NCBI GenBank assembly: GCA_013397695.1
Contig: VYZI01000255.1
Span: 836,257 to 900,256, forward strand
DNA length: 64,000 nt
From: Centropus unirufus
Lineage: Eukaryota; Chordata; Aves; Cuculiformes; Centropidae
Direction: 5' to 3'
Part shown: positions 34,891-47,383 of the stretch, one piece after another
Layout of the letters: each line of letters starts with the position of its first letter
Position numbering within the stretch: position 1 is the first letter of the stretch
Notes under the pieces: model-generated
What the model was told of the DNA's origin: nothing
What the model saw: only the letters and a program-made list of their open reading frames with translations
Database searches by the model: none
Position numbers and translations under genes: made by a program

Positions 34891-34950
34891 AAGAAAATTG
34901 ATGGGAAGAAAATTAAGGGGAAGAAAATTTCCCTCAAGAAAATTGAGGGG
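34891..34950 (+). repeat. Minisatellite, 4 x 15 bp
   Basis: Four units start at 34891, 34906, 34921 and 34936. Each begins AAGAAAATT and ends in a 6-base variable part: GATGGG, AAGGGG, TCCCTC, GAGGGG. A fifth, broken start follows at 34951. Because 15 is a multiple of three, the frame through it encodes a basic pentapeptide repeat of the R-K-L-x-G type. The surrounding open frame (34784-34987) is short and otherwise unconvincing, so I treat this as DNA slippage rather than a protein. Confidence 0.85.
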
Positions 34951-37900
34951 AAGTCCCCTCTACTTCTACAGCACTAAAATGGCATAAGTTCAAATATGGA
35001 TAACTGAAAAAGAGAAAACTATTTCAAGAAGGTAAAGTGCTGACGATTGTGAGACTCTGCAAACACATACATTGATAACCTGAACTGAACAAGGATAAGA
35101 AGATGAAGTTCTCTCAAATTAATGAGTTTCACCTCAACTTATTTTTCTTCTGCTTTGATCTGAATTCCCCACCTCTAATGAAATCATGTGCTTGCACATT
35201 GCCCTGCTTAGATGTAATTTCCATGAGTCTCTTCCTACTGTGGGGAAAGGGGAAAAAACCTATTCATTCCCTATTGCCATTTAGACCATTCCTTCTCAGA
35301 GGCCTTTCCCTCATATCAGTCCCTCGAATAGAGATGAAAAGGTGAAAAATGAACAAACAATATTTAGGAAGCACAAAACTCTCCTCCAATATAATTTTTT
35401 CTGATTTTTTCCAGTAAGTATCCTTGGACAATTTTTACACACATGAACACTCCAGACAACAGCACCTGGCAGAAGTGAAACAGCATAAAGCTTGTGCAGA
35501 GAGGCTGATCCAAGAGACAGGAGCAGTCAATCAGCCTCAGAAGGCATGGAATGAACTTCCTGTGAAGATCTGTTGCATCTCAGAAAGTCCCTAACTGGAC
35601 TTAAAAAAAACCAACCTGGAAGTAAAGACTTGCATGCGGGCACACCATAGATACAAGGAGAACTGGATGTAACTCCCTTTTTTCAATGCTTTTCTTCTTG
35701 ATCCGCTCAGTTTGTATTATTTCTGTGTAGTAAATTATATCAACTTGTATAATTAATACTGCCTTTTGTGTTTAAAAGTCTCTTTAGTCTTCTTTGGACA
35801 CACAGTATGAAAGGAAAGTTCCAGCCAGGATACTCAAAAGCTCGTTCATCGAAAGTCTCCATAAAATTTTCAGGTAATGAAGATAAAAATGAACTGGTGA
35901 AGGAAATCATCACTTGTAGGGAAATAATAGGATGAAAAATTGCTGGGAAATGTTAGAGCAGCTTTTCCCATGTAGCAGGTATCTCACTATGTGTAGCAAC
36001 ATGGCTGCAAATCAAGGAGCATATTTGAAATCAAAAGATCTTTTTAAAGGCATAGAAATATAATAAAACATTAAAATCAGAAAATATACCATGTGAAATA
36101 CAAAATGATACCTTCTCTGGAAATGATACATGATTCTGTACAAGAAGATGGACCTCCTGTAGATGAGTTGGCTTTATCTTCTGAGAATTACCTTCATCTG
36201 CATACAAGTGGGTAGTGTACAAAGGTGTAATGAAGCTTTTGAAAGAGACCTCACAAGGACTTCAAAACAAAAAAATAAGCCTATCCTTTTGTTCTTAGTC
36301 AGGCTGAACACCATTAGGGATGATTCATACTTTTACTGAAAACGTTATGAAGTATAATAGTATATATTTTACATTGAGAGGGCCAGTCTTTTCCAGAAAA
36401 AGCACTTAATTTTATCTTCAAGCCTTACAAACAAACCAAGGGTGCATCTTTTTATTCTGTGACAGAAGTGTTTTAACATAAGAGGTGCAGCTACAATGTA
36501 CTGAACCTCTTCACAGAAGAGTTTCTGAGAAAATTCAGACAAGGATGCTTGAACTGCTTGTTCAAACTTAGCAAAGATATTCAAAATTATTGATTTCACA
36601 GTGGCCGAGCTTGAAGCTTTGCATGCAGTGAAATGCTCCAGAGTTATTAAGGGTGTTAAATATATCATGACAAAGATAACAGAAGAAAAGGTAATGGAAA
36701 AGCACAGTGAAGGTAATATTCAGGTATAGTCTTAATTTCAGTCGATGCTAAATTGTTACTCAGCCTCATTTATTGATAGCCAAATGTCCATTTGCAGAAT
36801 ATTCGCTAATATCAGCTTAGCATATCTTGGCATATTTTAGCTAAATTAAATGAAAGACTGCTAACCATGAGCATAGACACGGTCCCGTGCCTAACACTGA
36901 AACATGACTTTGACTTACAACAGGAGAATCAGAGTTGGACAGATCTAAGTTTTCCCATAGAAAATCTAAGAGGGAGTGGATGCTTCAGAAGGGCACTTTA
37001 AATGAATGCAAAATTAAGACCTTATTTGAAAGTTGTGTGCAATTTTCAATACATCATTATTTTTGTTTTATATGGAAAAGCATTCCCCAAAAAGTCTTTA
37101 CAAGCAATTTCAAGCCTTGTATTTTTGGGGGAAAAGAAGGTGTATGCAACACTTTATTAGAAACAGAACAGTATTTCTTCCAGATACTTTTTCATTAAAG
37201 CAGTGTTCTCTATGCCTACACCCAAGCTTTTCTCCACATAACGTTACATTATGCATAAAACTAAAATCCAAATATCAGGTAGTCACAGGAGTTGCCCTCA
37301 ATGTAGTTCCGTTTGTACTTTGCTGTACGTTCCAAAATGTGTTGAACTTGGAAAAACTTAGGTTTCCAACATGAAGAAGAAACTCTAGGTTTTTTTTATA
37401 AAGAAAAAAAAGTCTTGAGAGGAGGTTGTGGAAGAGCTTGCAAGTCTAAGTCCTGATATTCTGACAAGATATGACAGAATTAAAACATGTTTTTAGCTCC
37501 ACAGTCAATTTCTTACCTTGGAGCCCTTTACTTTCATGTCTAGCAATGGACTCAATCCATGTTTTCTAATGTTAGTTTGGCAGCACTGGCTACCGACTGG
37601 TGAAGTTAAACACCATCGAAAGGACCCTTTTTAAAATGCATATGTGAAGACAGAATAACATGTAAAGAAACCTATAGTGAACATTTGAATACTACCTACT
37701 AGCCAAATAGATGACTTTTTGGGGCCTTGATTCATCAGACATTTTCAAGGTATAGTACTTTACCTATTTCCATTAGTCATGTGTAAAATAATGAGACCTT
37801 TTCTGTGCACCAATGTTTGAAAGATACACCGCTATATTGGCAGGAGCTACTATATATCTATTCTTAGTTTAATAGGCTGAGAATCCTCAATACTTCTTTG

Positions 37901-38374
37901 AATCTTTGACAGTTTTAAATTATTTTTCTCTTTACAGGTAGCGTTTTTGATGTCAGCTCAATTCTCTGCTAACTCAATTGTTTTGGTTGGTTGTCTCTGC
38001 TAAACTGAAAACAGCAATTTTCTTTAATCTACAGCTTTTAAAAGGTATTTCCCATAATTACCTGCTGTATGGTATTCCGCCCTACAGTATCTACTCTGTA
38101 AGCTGCAATGGGTTTCTAGCTGCTTGAGAGTGATCTGCAATACCAGTCCCAGATGGATCAGGAAAACTAACAAAGCTCCTGATTCAGCCTGGCTAAATCT
38201 GCCTAATTTGCCCCAACACTGACGTGCCTCTGGAGGAGCCAAACTTCATTTTATGCTTCCTTACTTAGGATGAAGGCTCTTAGATACTCTTTTCCTAGAA
38301 GGGGAATGCTTGCTTCCCACCTTAAGCTTTCGTCCTTGATCCTTTGGACAGGCAACATTTAAGTCCTGACAGCA

Positions 38375-38422
38375 GTCTGAGAAGTTAGTTGCACTCAAAA
38401 GTAACAACTAACTTCTCCAGAC
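38375..38422. repeat. Long hairpin, 17 bp with one bulge
   Basis: GAGAAGTTAGTTG (38379-38391) is the exact reverse complement of CAACTAACTTCTC (38405-38417). Beyond a single bulged C (38418) the pairing continues with GTCT (38375-38378) against AGAC (38419-38422). The loop is 13 nt (38392-38404). This gives 17 base pairs in 48 nt, remarkably intact for neutral DNA. It is shorter than most pre-miRNAs and I recognise no known microRNA in either arm. A recent template-switch copy is an equally good explanation. Confidence 0.9.
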
Positions 38423-40243
38423 CTACTGGTGCTCTTTTCCTTTTTCCCATGCTTTATAATGATGTTTCAAGGGATATGGAAAAGAGGTTAGTCTGGGTGC
38501 TGATGTCTCTTCTTTTGAGAAATACAGCAAAAATCATAAGCCCATGGGCAATGGGAAGCCATCACCTTGTCCACTGGGGAGATGAGTCTCCTGCTTCATC
38601 GCAATGGGCTTTGCATTTTCCAAGAAAAGTCTGTATGTTACAGAGGACTGATGCTGGAGGGAAGAAAAACCAAGGCTGCAAGTAATATTTCCTGTAGGAA
38701 AGTGCAATAAGCATGAGGCCAGAGACAGGATTTTGCTTGACTGCTTTCCTCTGGCTTGCAGTCCTAGCAGCGTGGGGCTCAGCTTTGACAGAGGAACAGA
38801 GGGTGCCCTGATTTTCAGACCACATAATGGCCTGAATTCAGGTATTCTGAAGGGCTCAATCCTCTTTGATTGGGGAGCACAAACCCATCACCTAAGTCAT
38901 CCTTCTTTCTCAGTAGTTGCAATATTTATTAATCTGTTACATTAAAGATAAATATCACCGCTACAGAGCTCCATTACAGTTGCTAACCTCAGAAGAGCAG
39001 GAATAAACTGCAACATGAGAAACAGCAAGCTAACATCAGCAAAGTGAATCATCCCTTAAAGTTGCCTAAATTCCCCACAGCATCAAAAGGAATCACTTAA
39101 AGTAAGCAAACAGGGTTCAACCAGCATGGATTTCATGCAAATTTATGTAATGTTGTGGTTTCAGAACCTGGAGAAAGCAAGTTCCCAAATAGTCAGAGAA
39201 CAACAGAACTGGTGAAGAAAGAACTGAAATGTCTATTTTGCAGCACGCATAATGGAGAAACTATTCTGTGGTTGCAAGAAGTCAAGCTAGGTTTACCACA
39301 GGGAAAAGATAGTCACATTATTCCAGGTAAATAGTTTGTAACATTATTTTATGTCTAAGATGATCCTGGAAAAAAAAGACACCATGAAGAAACTGTTTTA
39401 AATACCTACTGTTACTTGGGCTTCCCTTTGTCTCCATTTTCTACATTCTCTTGCCTTCCTTTCCATTAAGAAAGGGAAGATGAAAGTCTCAAAACTTTTG
39501 TGGTCTGACTAAATTCTGTGGCTAGTTGCAATATAGGAGCTCTCTACTCTTTCCCATGCAAATGGCAAATATCACTCTGATTAACATGCAGTTAAACTCG
39601 CAGATACATCGCCAAAAAGAACGTGAAAAACTCAGGCAACTGTTCGGACAACATGGGCTATAAATGGACTTCATTAGTACTGCACTAATAACTCAGTGCA
39701 TTAGCAGAAAGAAAAGCATATAAGAAACAGAATGGAAGTCTTTATCAGAGTCATTTTTTTTGTCACTCTGGGGCGATAGAGTACAGTAATTCATGCCTCA
39801 GTTGCTGAAGTTTGTGTGTAAGAGTAATGCAGCAAATAACTGATAAATCTAGACTAATATTATTTTTTCCAATTCCATATGAAATATTATTTATTTATTT
39901 CTTCATTCCTTCACACAGTCATGTAGCATCCATTTACTCAGTTTAGGATCAGTGGACAAAATGGATCCTGATTCATGCATTATTGGCCAAATTTCATTTT
40001 TATATTGATGTTAGGATGTCATAAAATGTGGGATTACTAATGAATGTAAAATAAAACAATTTCCTACAATATGCATTTTTCTTTAATGACAGACAGCAGA
40101 AAGGAAAGAAGGAAAGAGATAATTTTACAAGAACGATTTTTCACCACTCTCACTCTGTGTGGGTGCCTTAACAGGAAAAGTATGGGAAAATGCTCAAGGA
40201 AACTGTCTTACTGGTGGATTCCTCTACTGATTCTCCCCCCTAC

Positions 40244-40278
40244 CCCCATAATCTCTTTGCTTATGGGGACTTATGGGG
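40244..40278. repeat. One left arm, two duplicated right arms
   Basis: CCCCATAA (40244-40251) is complementary to TTATGGGG at 40261-40268 and again at 40271-40278. The two right arms are a tandem 10-bp duplication (TTATGGGGAC, TTATGGGGAA), so two alternative 8-bp hairpins can form. Confidence 0.6.
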
Positions 40279-40600
40279 AAAAGCAGAGCAGCTATGGATA
40301 TGTTGTCACTGGGACAGTGCTAATTAAGCGAAAAGGGAAGATGTTCTTTACATCATGGTGACAGATGCAGGTTTACTTGGGCTGTAGGACAAAAAGAAGC
40401 ACCTGAGAGGTACATTATAGACTACAAAGTCTACTCAGGAAGCCGCTTGAACAGAAAATGATAGGAGACAAAAGGTTCTGGGAGAAGGGTGCTGCAAATG
40501 CCTGTACTGCTCCCACTCTTCCCTAAGCAGTTGCTCAGACACCACTGGAAATAGAATACTGGGTTAGAAGAAGTCATTGGGCTTATTGGATTGCAATTTC

Positions 40601-40647
40601 AAAGAAAAAAAATCCTGCCATATTAAAGAAAAAAGTCCTTCCATATT
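40601..40647. repeat. Tandem duplication, about 24 bp x 2
   Basis: Copies at 40601-40624 and 40625-40647 share AAAGAAAAAA, then TCCT, then CCATATT, with a few substitutions and one length change. No family is recognised. Confidence 0.7.
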
Positions 40648-43600
40648 TGGGCAGAATGCTAGAAGAAATTCTGGATATATCTAAGAAACATTTGAAGTAA
40701 GTTCACTTAGATGAATATGTCAGTTAAAGAAATTTTAACTCTGAAAAACTTACTCATCCCTGAACTTACCATCATAATATATCTTTACAGGTCTCCACGT
40801 CAGGTCCTTTCTAACGTATTTTCCCCTAGAAAGTTTCATGTATTCCTTGTGCTTTCTTCACAGCAGTTTCAGAAGCTCAGTTAAGGCCTTATAGTGTGAA
40901 ACAGTTAAGCAGTGCACAGTTATATGAGAATTAACAACCAGAAGTACAGCATTCATTTTATTTAGAACCTTGCCTACAGTGTGTGAAGAGTCTGAATTAC
41001 AAAGCTGTGCCAATGAATATGAATAGTCAGCAGTGAAACTAGGCTGCTACATCACATCTAGGGAACAATTATTTAGCGCACATATATTTTCATACTCAAA
41101 GAGTTTAATAAACAACCATCTCTGAAAGATGCCTCAAAGCCAGTAGGTTAAATATTATCATATCTTTTTCTAAACATGAAAGACAAAGAAAAGGTAGAGA
41201 AGTGACTCACCCAAAGGCAATCAATAGCAGAAAGTCAGTATCAGAGATATAATTATAAGCTGAGCTGACTTAATTATACCTAGGCTGCATTTAGAGGAGG
41301 AGCCTGAGGCCATGCAAGTCTAAATACTTGTATCAGCATTGCAAATATGAGGTTGTGGTGACCTTCAGAAAAAAAAAGGGAAAGAAATTTTGGACCATAT
41401 TATCCCTAAGTGCAGCATACCTGATCCAAACACCTATGTTACTCCTTTCAACAATGTTTCCATCATTCATTGCAGTATGATAAATGCACACAGAATTAAT
41501 CTGAGATCCCTGAGAACCTCTACCATATGACTGAGTAGGATTTGTTGACAAAATAGAAATTCCTCCTGTCAGCAGTACGGATTCAGTTAACAATGGAGAG
41601 CAAGCTGGGCTGGACCTGACAGTTTCCTATCCTGAAAGCATCAGGCGGGTGTGGATGCCACCTCTGGCTCTCATGATTTGACCACAAGGCTCCATTTTCT
41701 CATACTCCTTTTAACCCTGCCACTTCCATCTTGTGGAATCTCTCTCAAAAGTTTAGTCTTTCTTTGAAGCTTATTCTTCCCTGTCTATCCCATAGAAAGC
41801 AAATACTTTGCTCATGCCCACAGGAAATGTAGCTTTGACTGTTGCCTGTTGACCGTTCTCCCATGATAAAGGGATTTGTCTCACTTATCTCTACTCCCTA
41901 TAAGCTTCCTCTCACAGATTTTTCAGAGGAGTCCTACATTCTCCATAGCTCTTCTGCACAGGAGCAGTTCTACCTCATCTCTTGCAAACTTTGCCAAACA
42001 TTTTTTCAAACTTATCCTTATGCCTTTTACCTTCAATCATGACTATGCAGTTCATGTTGCTCCTATCTCCCTTTTAAACCTGCTCTTCTACAGAGCAGTT
42101 AAAATAATATCTTGCTTTCTCCTCTCCATCCCTCTTTCCTTTCACCCAAACCGTGTGCAATTCTGCAAAACTCCCATCTCAGCACTCTTTCCCTGCTCAT
42201 CAAAAGCTTAACATACCAAGGATATTATCATAACTGAATAAGTATGGTGCCTGTATCCAGGTGAAGGTTTGGTGTTTTGAAAAAAAAGTACCCTGTTTTG
42301 TTTTTTGCTTTAACCTCAGCCCATCCCTTTCCACCCACACATGATCAATTCTTTGATGATTTACATCCTTGGTTTTTACATCTATCAAGCAACATAAATG
42401 AGACTGTAGTTGCTATGAGGCAGAGCACACGCATTACTTTTCTAGCACAGTGTTTGATTACACAAAGTTGCAGAGTTCTTTATAATTCTGTGCTTTCTAA
42501 TTTACCATTTAAAGGTGGTAAATCTTAGGGCATCTGATGAACTGATTGTGCCCAGGCATGTTTTTTTTCTACTGGCAAAAAAGTCAATAATTGCCAAGCT
42601 GTGATGGCTTAGTTATTCACATAGGAACAAGCTTTCAGGTGTTTTTTCTTCTGGTTTTCTGCCCTTGCGGTCAGCACGTGGACAAGAGTGCAGAAATATA
42701 CAGTCAACCTCTGTAACCATTAACAAGCTTATTTTAAGTGATTCATACCAGGGACTTTGTGGAAAAAAAAAAATTAATGAGGAAGAAACAAGTTCAAAGG
42801 ATTGAATTCCCTAGAAAACAGAAACATTCCTGGGTTTTGTTTGGTCTCCTTTTATTGTATTTCTTTTTCTTCCTTGGTTAATGAAGAATAGTGCTGCCTG
42901 GAAAGCTGAGCTTATCTCCACTTTGAATGAAGAAACCTCATCAGTAGAATTAGTTGATTAGTGAAAAAAGTGAGCCCACAGAGACCCACTGGTAGGATCA
43001 TTTTCTGAGATTAATCCTTTCTGTTTGCAGATATTTCCAACACTTAAAGTAATTCTCTACTGAGACCCAGCCTGAACGACTGTAAATCGCTCTGCAGCCC
43101 TGCAGAAATACACAGGATACAGTATCTTCAGTACTGTAAATGAACGTATCACTCTCAACTTCAAAGGAGCTAAGATGTTTCACACCAGGCGAAGACACAA
43201 TCCCATAGGAATTTCCTGTCGTGCCTGTGTTCAGTTGCTGTCTCATATCCGAATTCAGCTGATCTGGATCAAAAAGGTTCCCAGTCCCAGCTGCTTCTCA
43301 CTGTCTCCTCTGAAGGTTATCCCCGCTGTTCCCCGTGCTCCCCCCTTGATATGTGTACATAGTTGTTTCCTAGCCCAGTTCCATCAAAATGAAACAGGTT
43401 AGAAAAAACCCTACTATTTAAAGTGTGTGAGATAACCTGGATCATTTTGACTGAACTGGGTCAGGGAGTGATTATACGTGCATTTATACCAGCTGAGTGA
43501 AAAGGAAGGGAGACAATCTATTGGCTTGGCTTAGTAACAGTCGGAACAAGGCATAGAATTTCAGCTTTATGTGACCAATACTCAAAGATCAGTTTTGGAT

Positions 43601-43670
43601 GATCGAAACTGGCATTGGGTTTAAGAGATGTCTCACTGTGCACAGCCACCTTCCTTTTGATGTGGTTTCT

Positions 43671-43738
43671 GCAGACCTGAAATACCCAAGAAATCCTGAA
43701 ACCATAATAGAGGAGACAAGTGGGTATTTTAGGTCTGC
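43671..43738. repeat. Long hairpin, 18-bp stem with one G·T
   Basis: GCAGACCTGAAATACCCA (43671-43688) pairs along its full length with TGGGTATTTTAGGTCTGC (43721-43738). The single non-Watson-Crick position is G43679 against T43730, which stays paired as a G·U wobble in RNA. Inside, TCCT (43694-43697) can pair with AGGA (43711-43714), leaving a 13-nt apical loop. Because of the symmetry, both strands encode the same ADLKYP and GYFRSA peptides in short frames, which should not be mistaken for genes. The flanks show no further terminal-inverted-repeat structure, so a MITE is not supported. miRNA-like RNA or a template-switch scar are the main options. Confidence 0.9.
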
Positions 43739-45688
43739 CAGTGTACTGATGTCTTGGGAAGTCCTGCCACACAGGCTAAGTACCAGCAAAACCCTGCAAT
43801 CAAAATAGTTTAGAGCAGTTCTAGGGGAGATTCGGAGAAAAGCCTAACGTGTATGTCTCTTGAAATCAGCCCAATGGTTTCGTTCTGGCAGATAGAGACA
43901 GTCTCATTTTATCTGCTCTGAAGAGGAGAAAGCATGTGCTATAGCCATCAGCATGCAAATGTTACTGTGTTGTGTCTAACAGATTTAAGTATTCTTCAAA
44001 CGAGGACAGTTAGTATAGACATTTGCGTTTTATGGAAAGCACAGTCTTTGTCAACAGCTCATTTTATATAATGAGCTTGTACTCTGCCTGACCTTTTACT
44101 GAGCAGGGAGGGAAGGCATCACAGGCCCTTATGGCTATGGATGTGCATCTTTTGGACACACAGAAAGCTGGGCCCTTCCAGGCTTGGGAATAATGTTATT
44201 ATCCTGAGGCTTACTTACTTCTTGAAAGAAAAAGAAAGATAAACTTCTAATGATTTTTTTTATTTGATCTGTTACATAGAAACATTTTTCCCTACAGCTC
44301 CCTTGCTCAGTTCTCCATTATCCAGGTACTTACAACAGTACAGGAAACACTGGCCCAAATAAACTGACACTCTGGAAACTACCTGGGTAACAAGGAAATG
44401 GGACCCCATAGCAGTAAGAGCCCTGCTTTGCCTGATTAACCCAATATCTGCCTTTTACCAGACTTGGGGCAGGAAACCATCTTGCCTTGTGGAAAACATC
44501 ACCTGGATTCAGCACTACCATGCGCTTGAAAAAGGTCCCTTTATCCACAGTTAATAGGTTCTCTGGCCATACAATGTGAGTTTAGTCATTTAACTTATCC
44601 GTATCTCGTTTGTAAAATAACCTGAAGAATATTATGGTCTCAGGTGAACCAGATGGCTGAACTAGAGGCAACTCGAAGCATCTAGTTCAGATGCCCAGAA
44701 AATATTAATAAAACATAAGGGCAGCTGCCCGTTCCTGCTATTTGAAAATCCTGCCTGAGAGCTTTGGTTCAAAATCCCTCTCAAACTCAGCATCAAATTC
44801 AGGCGAGGGTTAACCCCAGCTGATGGCAGTTTACATGAGTACACTTGGCCGGGAGCTGTGGAGGGTGAGGAGCAGACACGCTGCGTTCTGTGCGGACTCT
44901 GAGTGGGTTGTTAATCTTTCCCGCAGGAAAAGGATGGACAGCTGGAGGCAGTAACCTCTTTTGCCATTGTAGTTAAATCCATCAGAGACTTTGAATCAGA
45001 GCCCTTATTATTTTCCACATGAGTGTTCCCCATTTATGCTCTGATGAAACAGCGCATTCAACAGAAAACAAAATGAAGTGTTGAAAGCATTAAACTCCTT
45101 AATAATAGGAGATACTGCAAGTTTTTGTCATTAATCTGTCGTAATTAGGAGCTACTGTTAACGTCTTTCAAAATAGGGAATATTAAAATGCTATTACTGG
45201 AAATGTTATCATGAATTGATATGGTGGGATGCAGAATCTCATTTACACCCTGTCTTGTACTCCTGTCAATCTTGGGAATGAATGTTGGAATAAGACAAAC
45301 ATAAACTTCCAACAACATGGTTTGAAATTAGGGTTTAACTTCCAGAATTTTGGTGGGCATTTTTCCTGAAAAAAAAAAACCTCAAAACTCTTCAAAGTAC
45401 AGGATTTGTGAGGGGAAGATCACCTGTCTAACTCAAACAAAAAATTCTCTGGTTTTGACTCCAACTGAAGATGATTGATTTCAAAGTTAATCATAAGTCA
45501 GATCTTTGGAGTTTCAACTTGTGCTTAAAACCATGGAAGAAAAGTGATAAGAAAATATGACATATTTACATGGGAGGACAAAATGGTTTTCAGGTTACCT
45601 GATTTTAGGCCACATAGTCTGGTCAGACTTGACTATCTTTACAATTATATACATTATTTTTTCCGAATTTATATAGGTTGAAGCAGTA

Positions 45689-45738
45689 GTATGTGTATAT
45701 ATGTGTCTGTGTGTATATATGTGTTCAATATATGTATT
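45689..45738. repeat. TG/TA-rich microsatellite
   Basis: Alternating purine-pyrimidine sequence built from ATGTG, TATA and TGTG units over about 50 bp, interrupted and therefore probably of low mutability. Confidence 0.8.
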
Positions 45739-46781
45739 AGGGATATCTACACAGGCATATGTGTTTAGACAGGCAAGAACAGCAATATAGCAAAGTATGA
45801 GCTATTAAATATAAATATTTATATAATGCATGCAAGAATGAAAGCAAAAAGTAATATCTCCCTTTTGTCTGAAAGAGAATGTTAACCTTACTCTCCAATA
45901 TTTTTCATGATTTCGAGAAAGAAAGCCAACACTAGACAAAAAAAACCTACTTATAAAAAACCCTAAAATTTTCAACTTGCGTGCAGGATATGAAACTGAA
46001 AAGCCCAAAAGATTATTTTCCTTTCTTTTCCCGCACCAGCATAAGTCATGCTGTTGGCTCCTTTTGGAGCTAGGGTATTCAAACTCCCTGCTACACCCAC
46101 AACTTTTCTGAAGCAGAAGGAATACAGAGACAAGGGAGATGTAGGGAGGGCACCACGGCTTCCATGCCTCTTGCTACATCTGCCGGTGGGTTTTACTACT
46201 GGGTAAAAGCAAAACTGGTGAGAGCCTGCCAGGCTGAAAGCTGTGATTTTAGTTTTGTGAGATGGAAATGTTACTGACCATACAAAAGGGTGGGAAAGGT
46301 CTCTGAACATTATGTAGAACCTGGTTTTTGGATCTGTCACAGGAAATGCCATTAGTAAACAGCGTCAAGACAGGAGACAGAGTGAAAACCATTTCATGGT
46401 GAGCGTCTTGATTATTCAAGATGTTTTTTAATGGAAAATTTGGTTTTCTTTATGCGGATAGGATGGAAGCAACATCAAGCATATGCTATATTCTATTTCA
46501 TTGAAAGATCTGTTTCATTCTGCAAGAAAATAAGACAACTCACGACTAATTATCATATAAAGTCACAGTCAAACGCGGAATGTAGCAGCCACAGTGAAAT
46601 TCTGGCAGATTGTTATAATTTTTATTTATGGAAATCTTTGGTATTCTTGGCACCGTAAAAAATAGAAGAAGCCAGAAATAGCCTTTTCCCTATGAAGCCC
46701 ACGATCTATGGCTTGTGCTGAGCAATTTAAGAGCAGTTCAAGCCTAGAGCAGTGGAGACCTGCATCATTTCCTGGAGTGGG

Positions 46782-46836
46782 AGCATGCCAGCTGCCGCCC
46801 TCCTTGTGAAGATAAAGCTTGCACATCTGGCATGCT
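46782..46836. repeat. Inverted repeat, 10-bp perfect arms
   Basis: AGCATGCCAG (46782-46791) is the exact reverse complement of CTGGCATGCT (46827-46836), spacer 35 nt. The right arm can alternatively fold with the next bases (CTGGC with GCCAG at 46839-46843). The surroundings are GC-richer than average. Confidence 0.55.
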
Positions 46837-47369
46837 AAGCCAGCTTTGCTCTTTCCTTTGGGTCAGTGACCATCCCCAGGGACTGAGTAAAAAATGTAGG
46901 ATGCAGCTGACCTTTGGGAAAGAAGCAAAGCCACCTTGAGGCATAGGCTGTGCAGGCAGTCATCTGGAGCAGCAGGCTGCTACGTTTGTGAAATGGCCAA
47001 GATTTTGCTTATTATGTGGAGGGAAGTCTAAATGTGCTGCTGGGAGTGTTGCTGAGGAAGGGATTAAGGTGGGAGAAGGAACAGTTACGGCAATGTGGGA
47101 GAGACCTCCAAGCAACCTTTCTTTTTTTAGAAATCTCCCATTCTGGCAGCAGGAGTGGCCTGTACCTGGCCTCCCACTTTCTGAACAGCACTTAGATTTT
47201 GTGAAAAGAAAAAAAGTAGTTTCACTCTGTACACCTGTACAATTTATGCTGTGCAGACATCTCCATGCTGGGGCTGGGTAAACAAATGTATTCAAATAGT
47301 ACAGTGCACTGTCTTGTAAAGATATTACCTTGGCTCCAAGATGCATATTTTTCCACTGGGTCAAGTGTG

Positions 47370-47383
47370 AATGATGCATCATT
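47370..47383. promoter_or_regulatory. 14-bp palindrome, bZIP-like
   Basis: AATGATGCATCATT is self-complementary. Its TGATGCATCA core resembles composite sites of the ATF/C/EBP type. No other motif support is present, and the distance to any gene is unknown. Confidence 0.25.

Larger units (their letters stand above)
31591..43670. other. Unique noncoding DNA with hairpins and tandem duplications
   Basis: No certain gene is seen. Contents include an exon-like segment on the minus strand (32779-32898), an 18-bp palindrome (33493-33510), a 4 x 15-bp minisatellite (34891-34950), a long hairpin (38375-38422), a one-arm/two-partner inverted repeat (40244-40278) and a 24-bp tandem duplication (40601-40647). 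Pyrimidine-rich DNA at 41700-42200 keeps frames open without any recognisable protein. The 36700-36890 stretch has an enhancer-like texture. Confidence 0.55.

Noticed and set aside
35460..35600. Sequence faintly like the end of an old CR1/L3 ('atggaatgaacttcctgtgaag')
   Set aside because: Only one block matches and ordered flanking blocks are absent. Too weak without an alignment.
43518..43808. Three overlapping frames on both strands sharing identical peptides
   Set aside because: The shared peptides come from the DNA inverted repeat at 43671-43738, not from a gene family.
43953..43960. Perfect octamer ATGCAAAT, also at 39135, 39556 and 49656
   Set aside because: About four copies on the two strands are expected by chance given the AT-rich composition, so isolated octamers carry no evidence.
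45972..46352. 126-codon frame, minus strand
   Set aside because: No family recognised and no supporting context. Likely chance.
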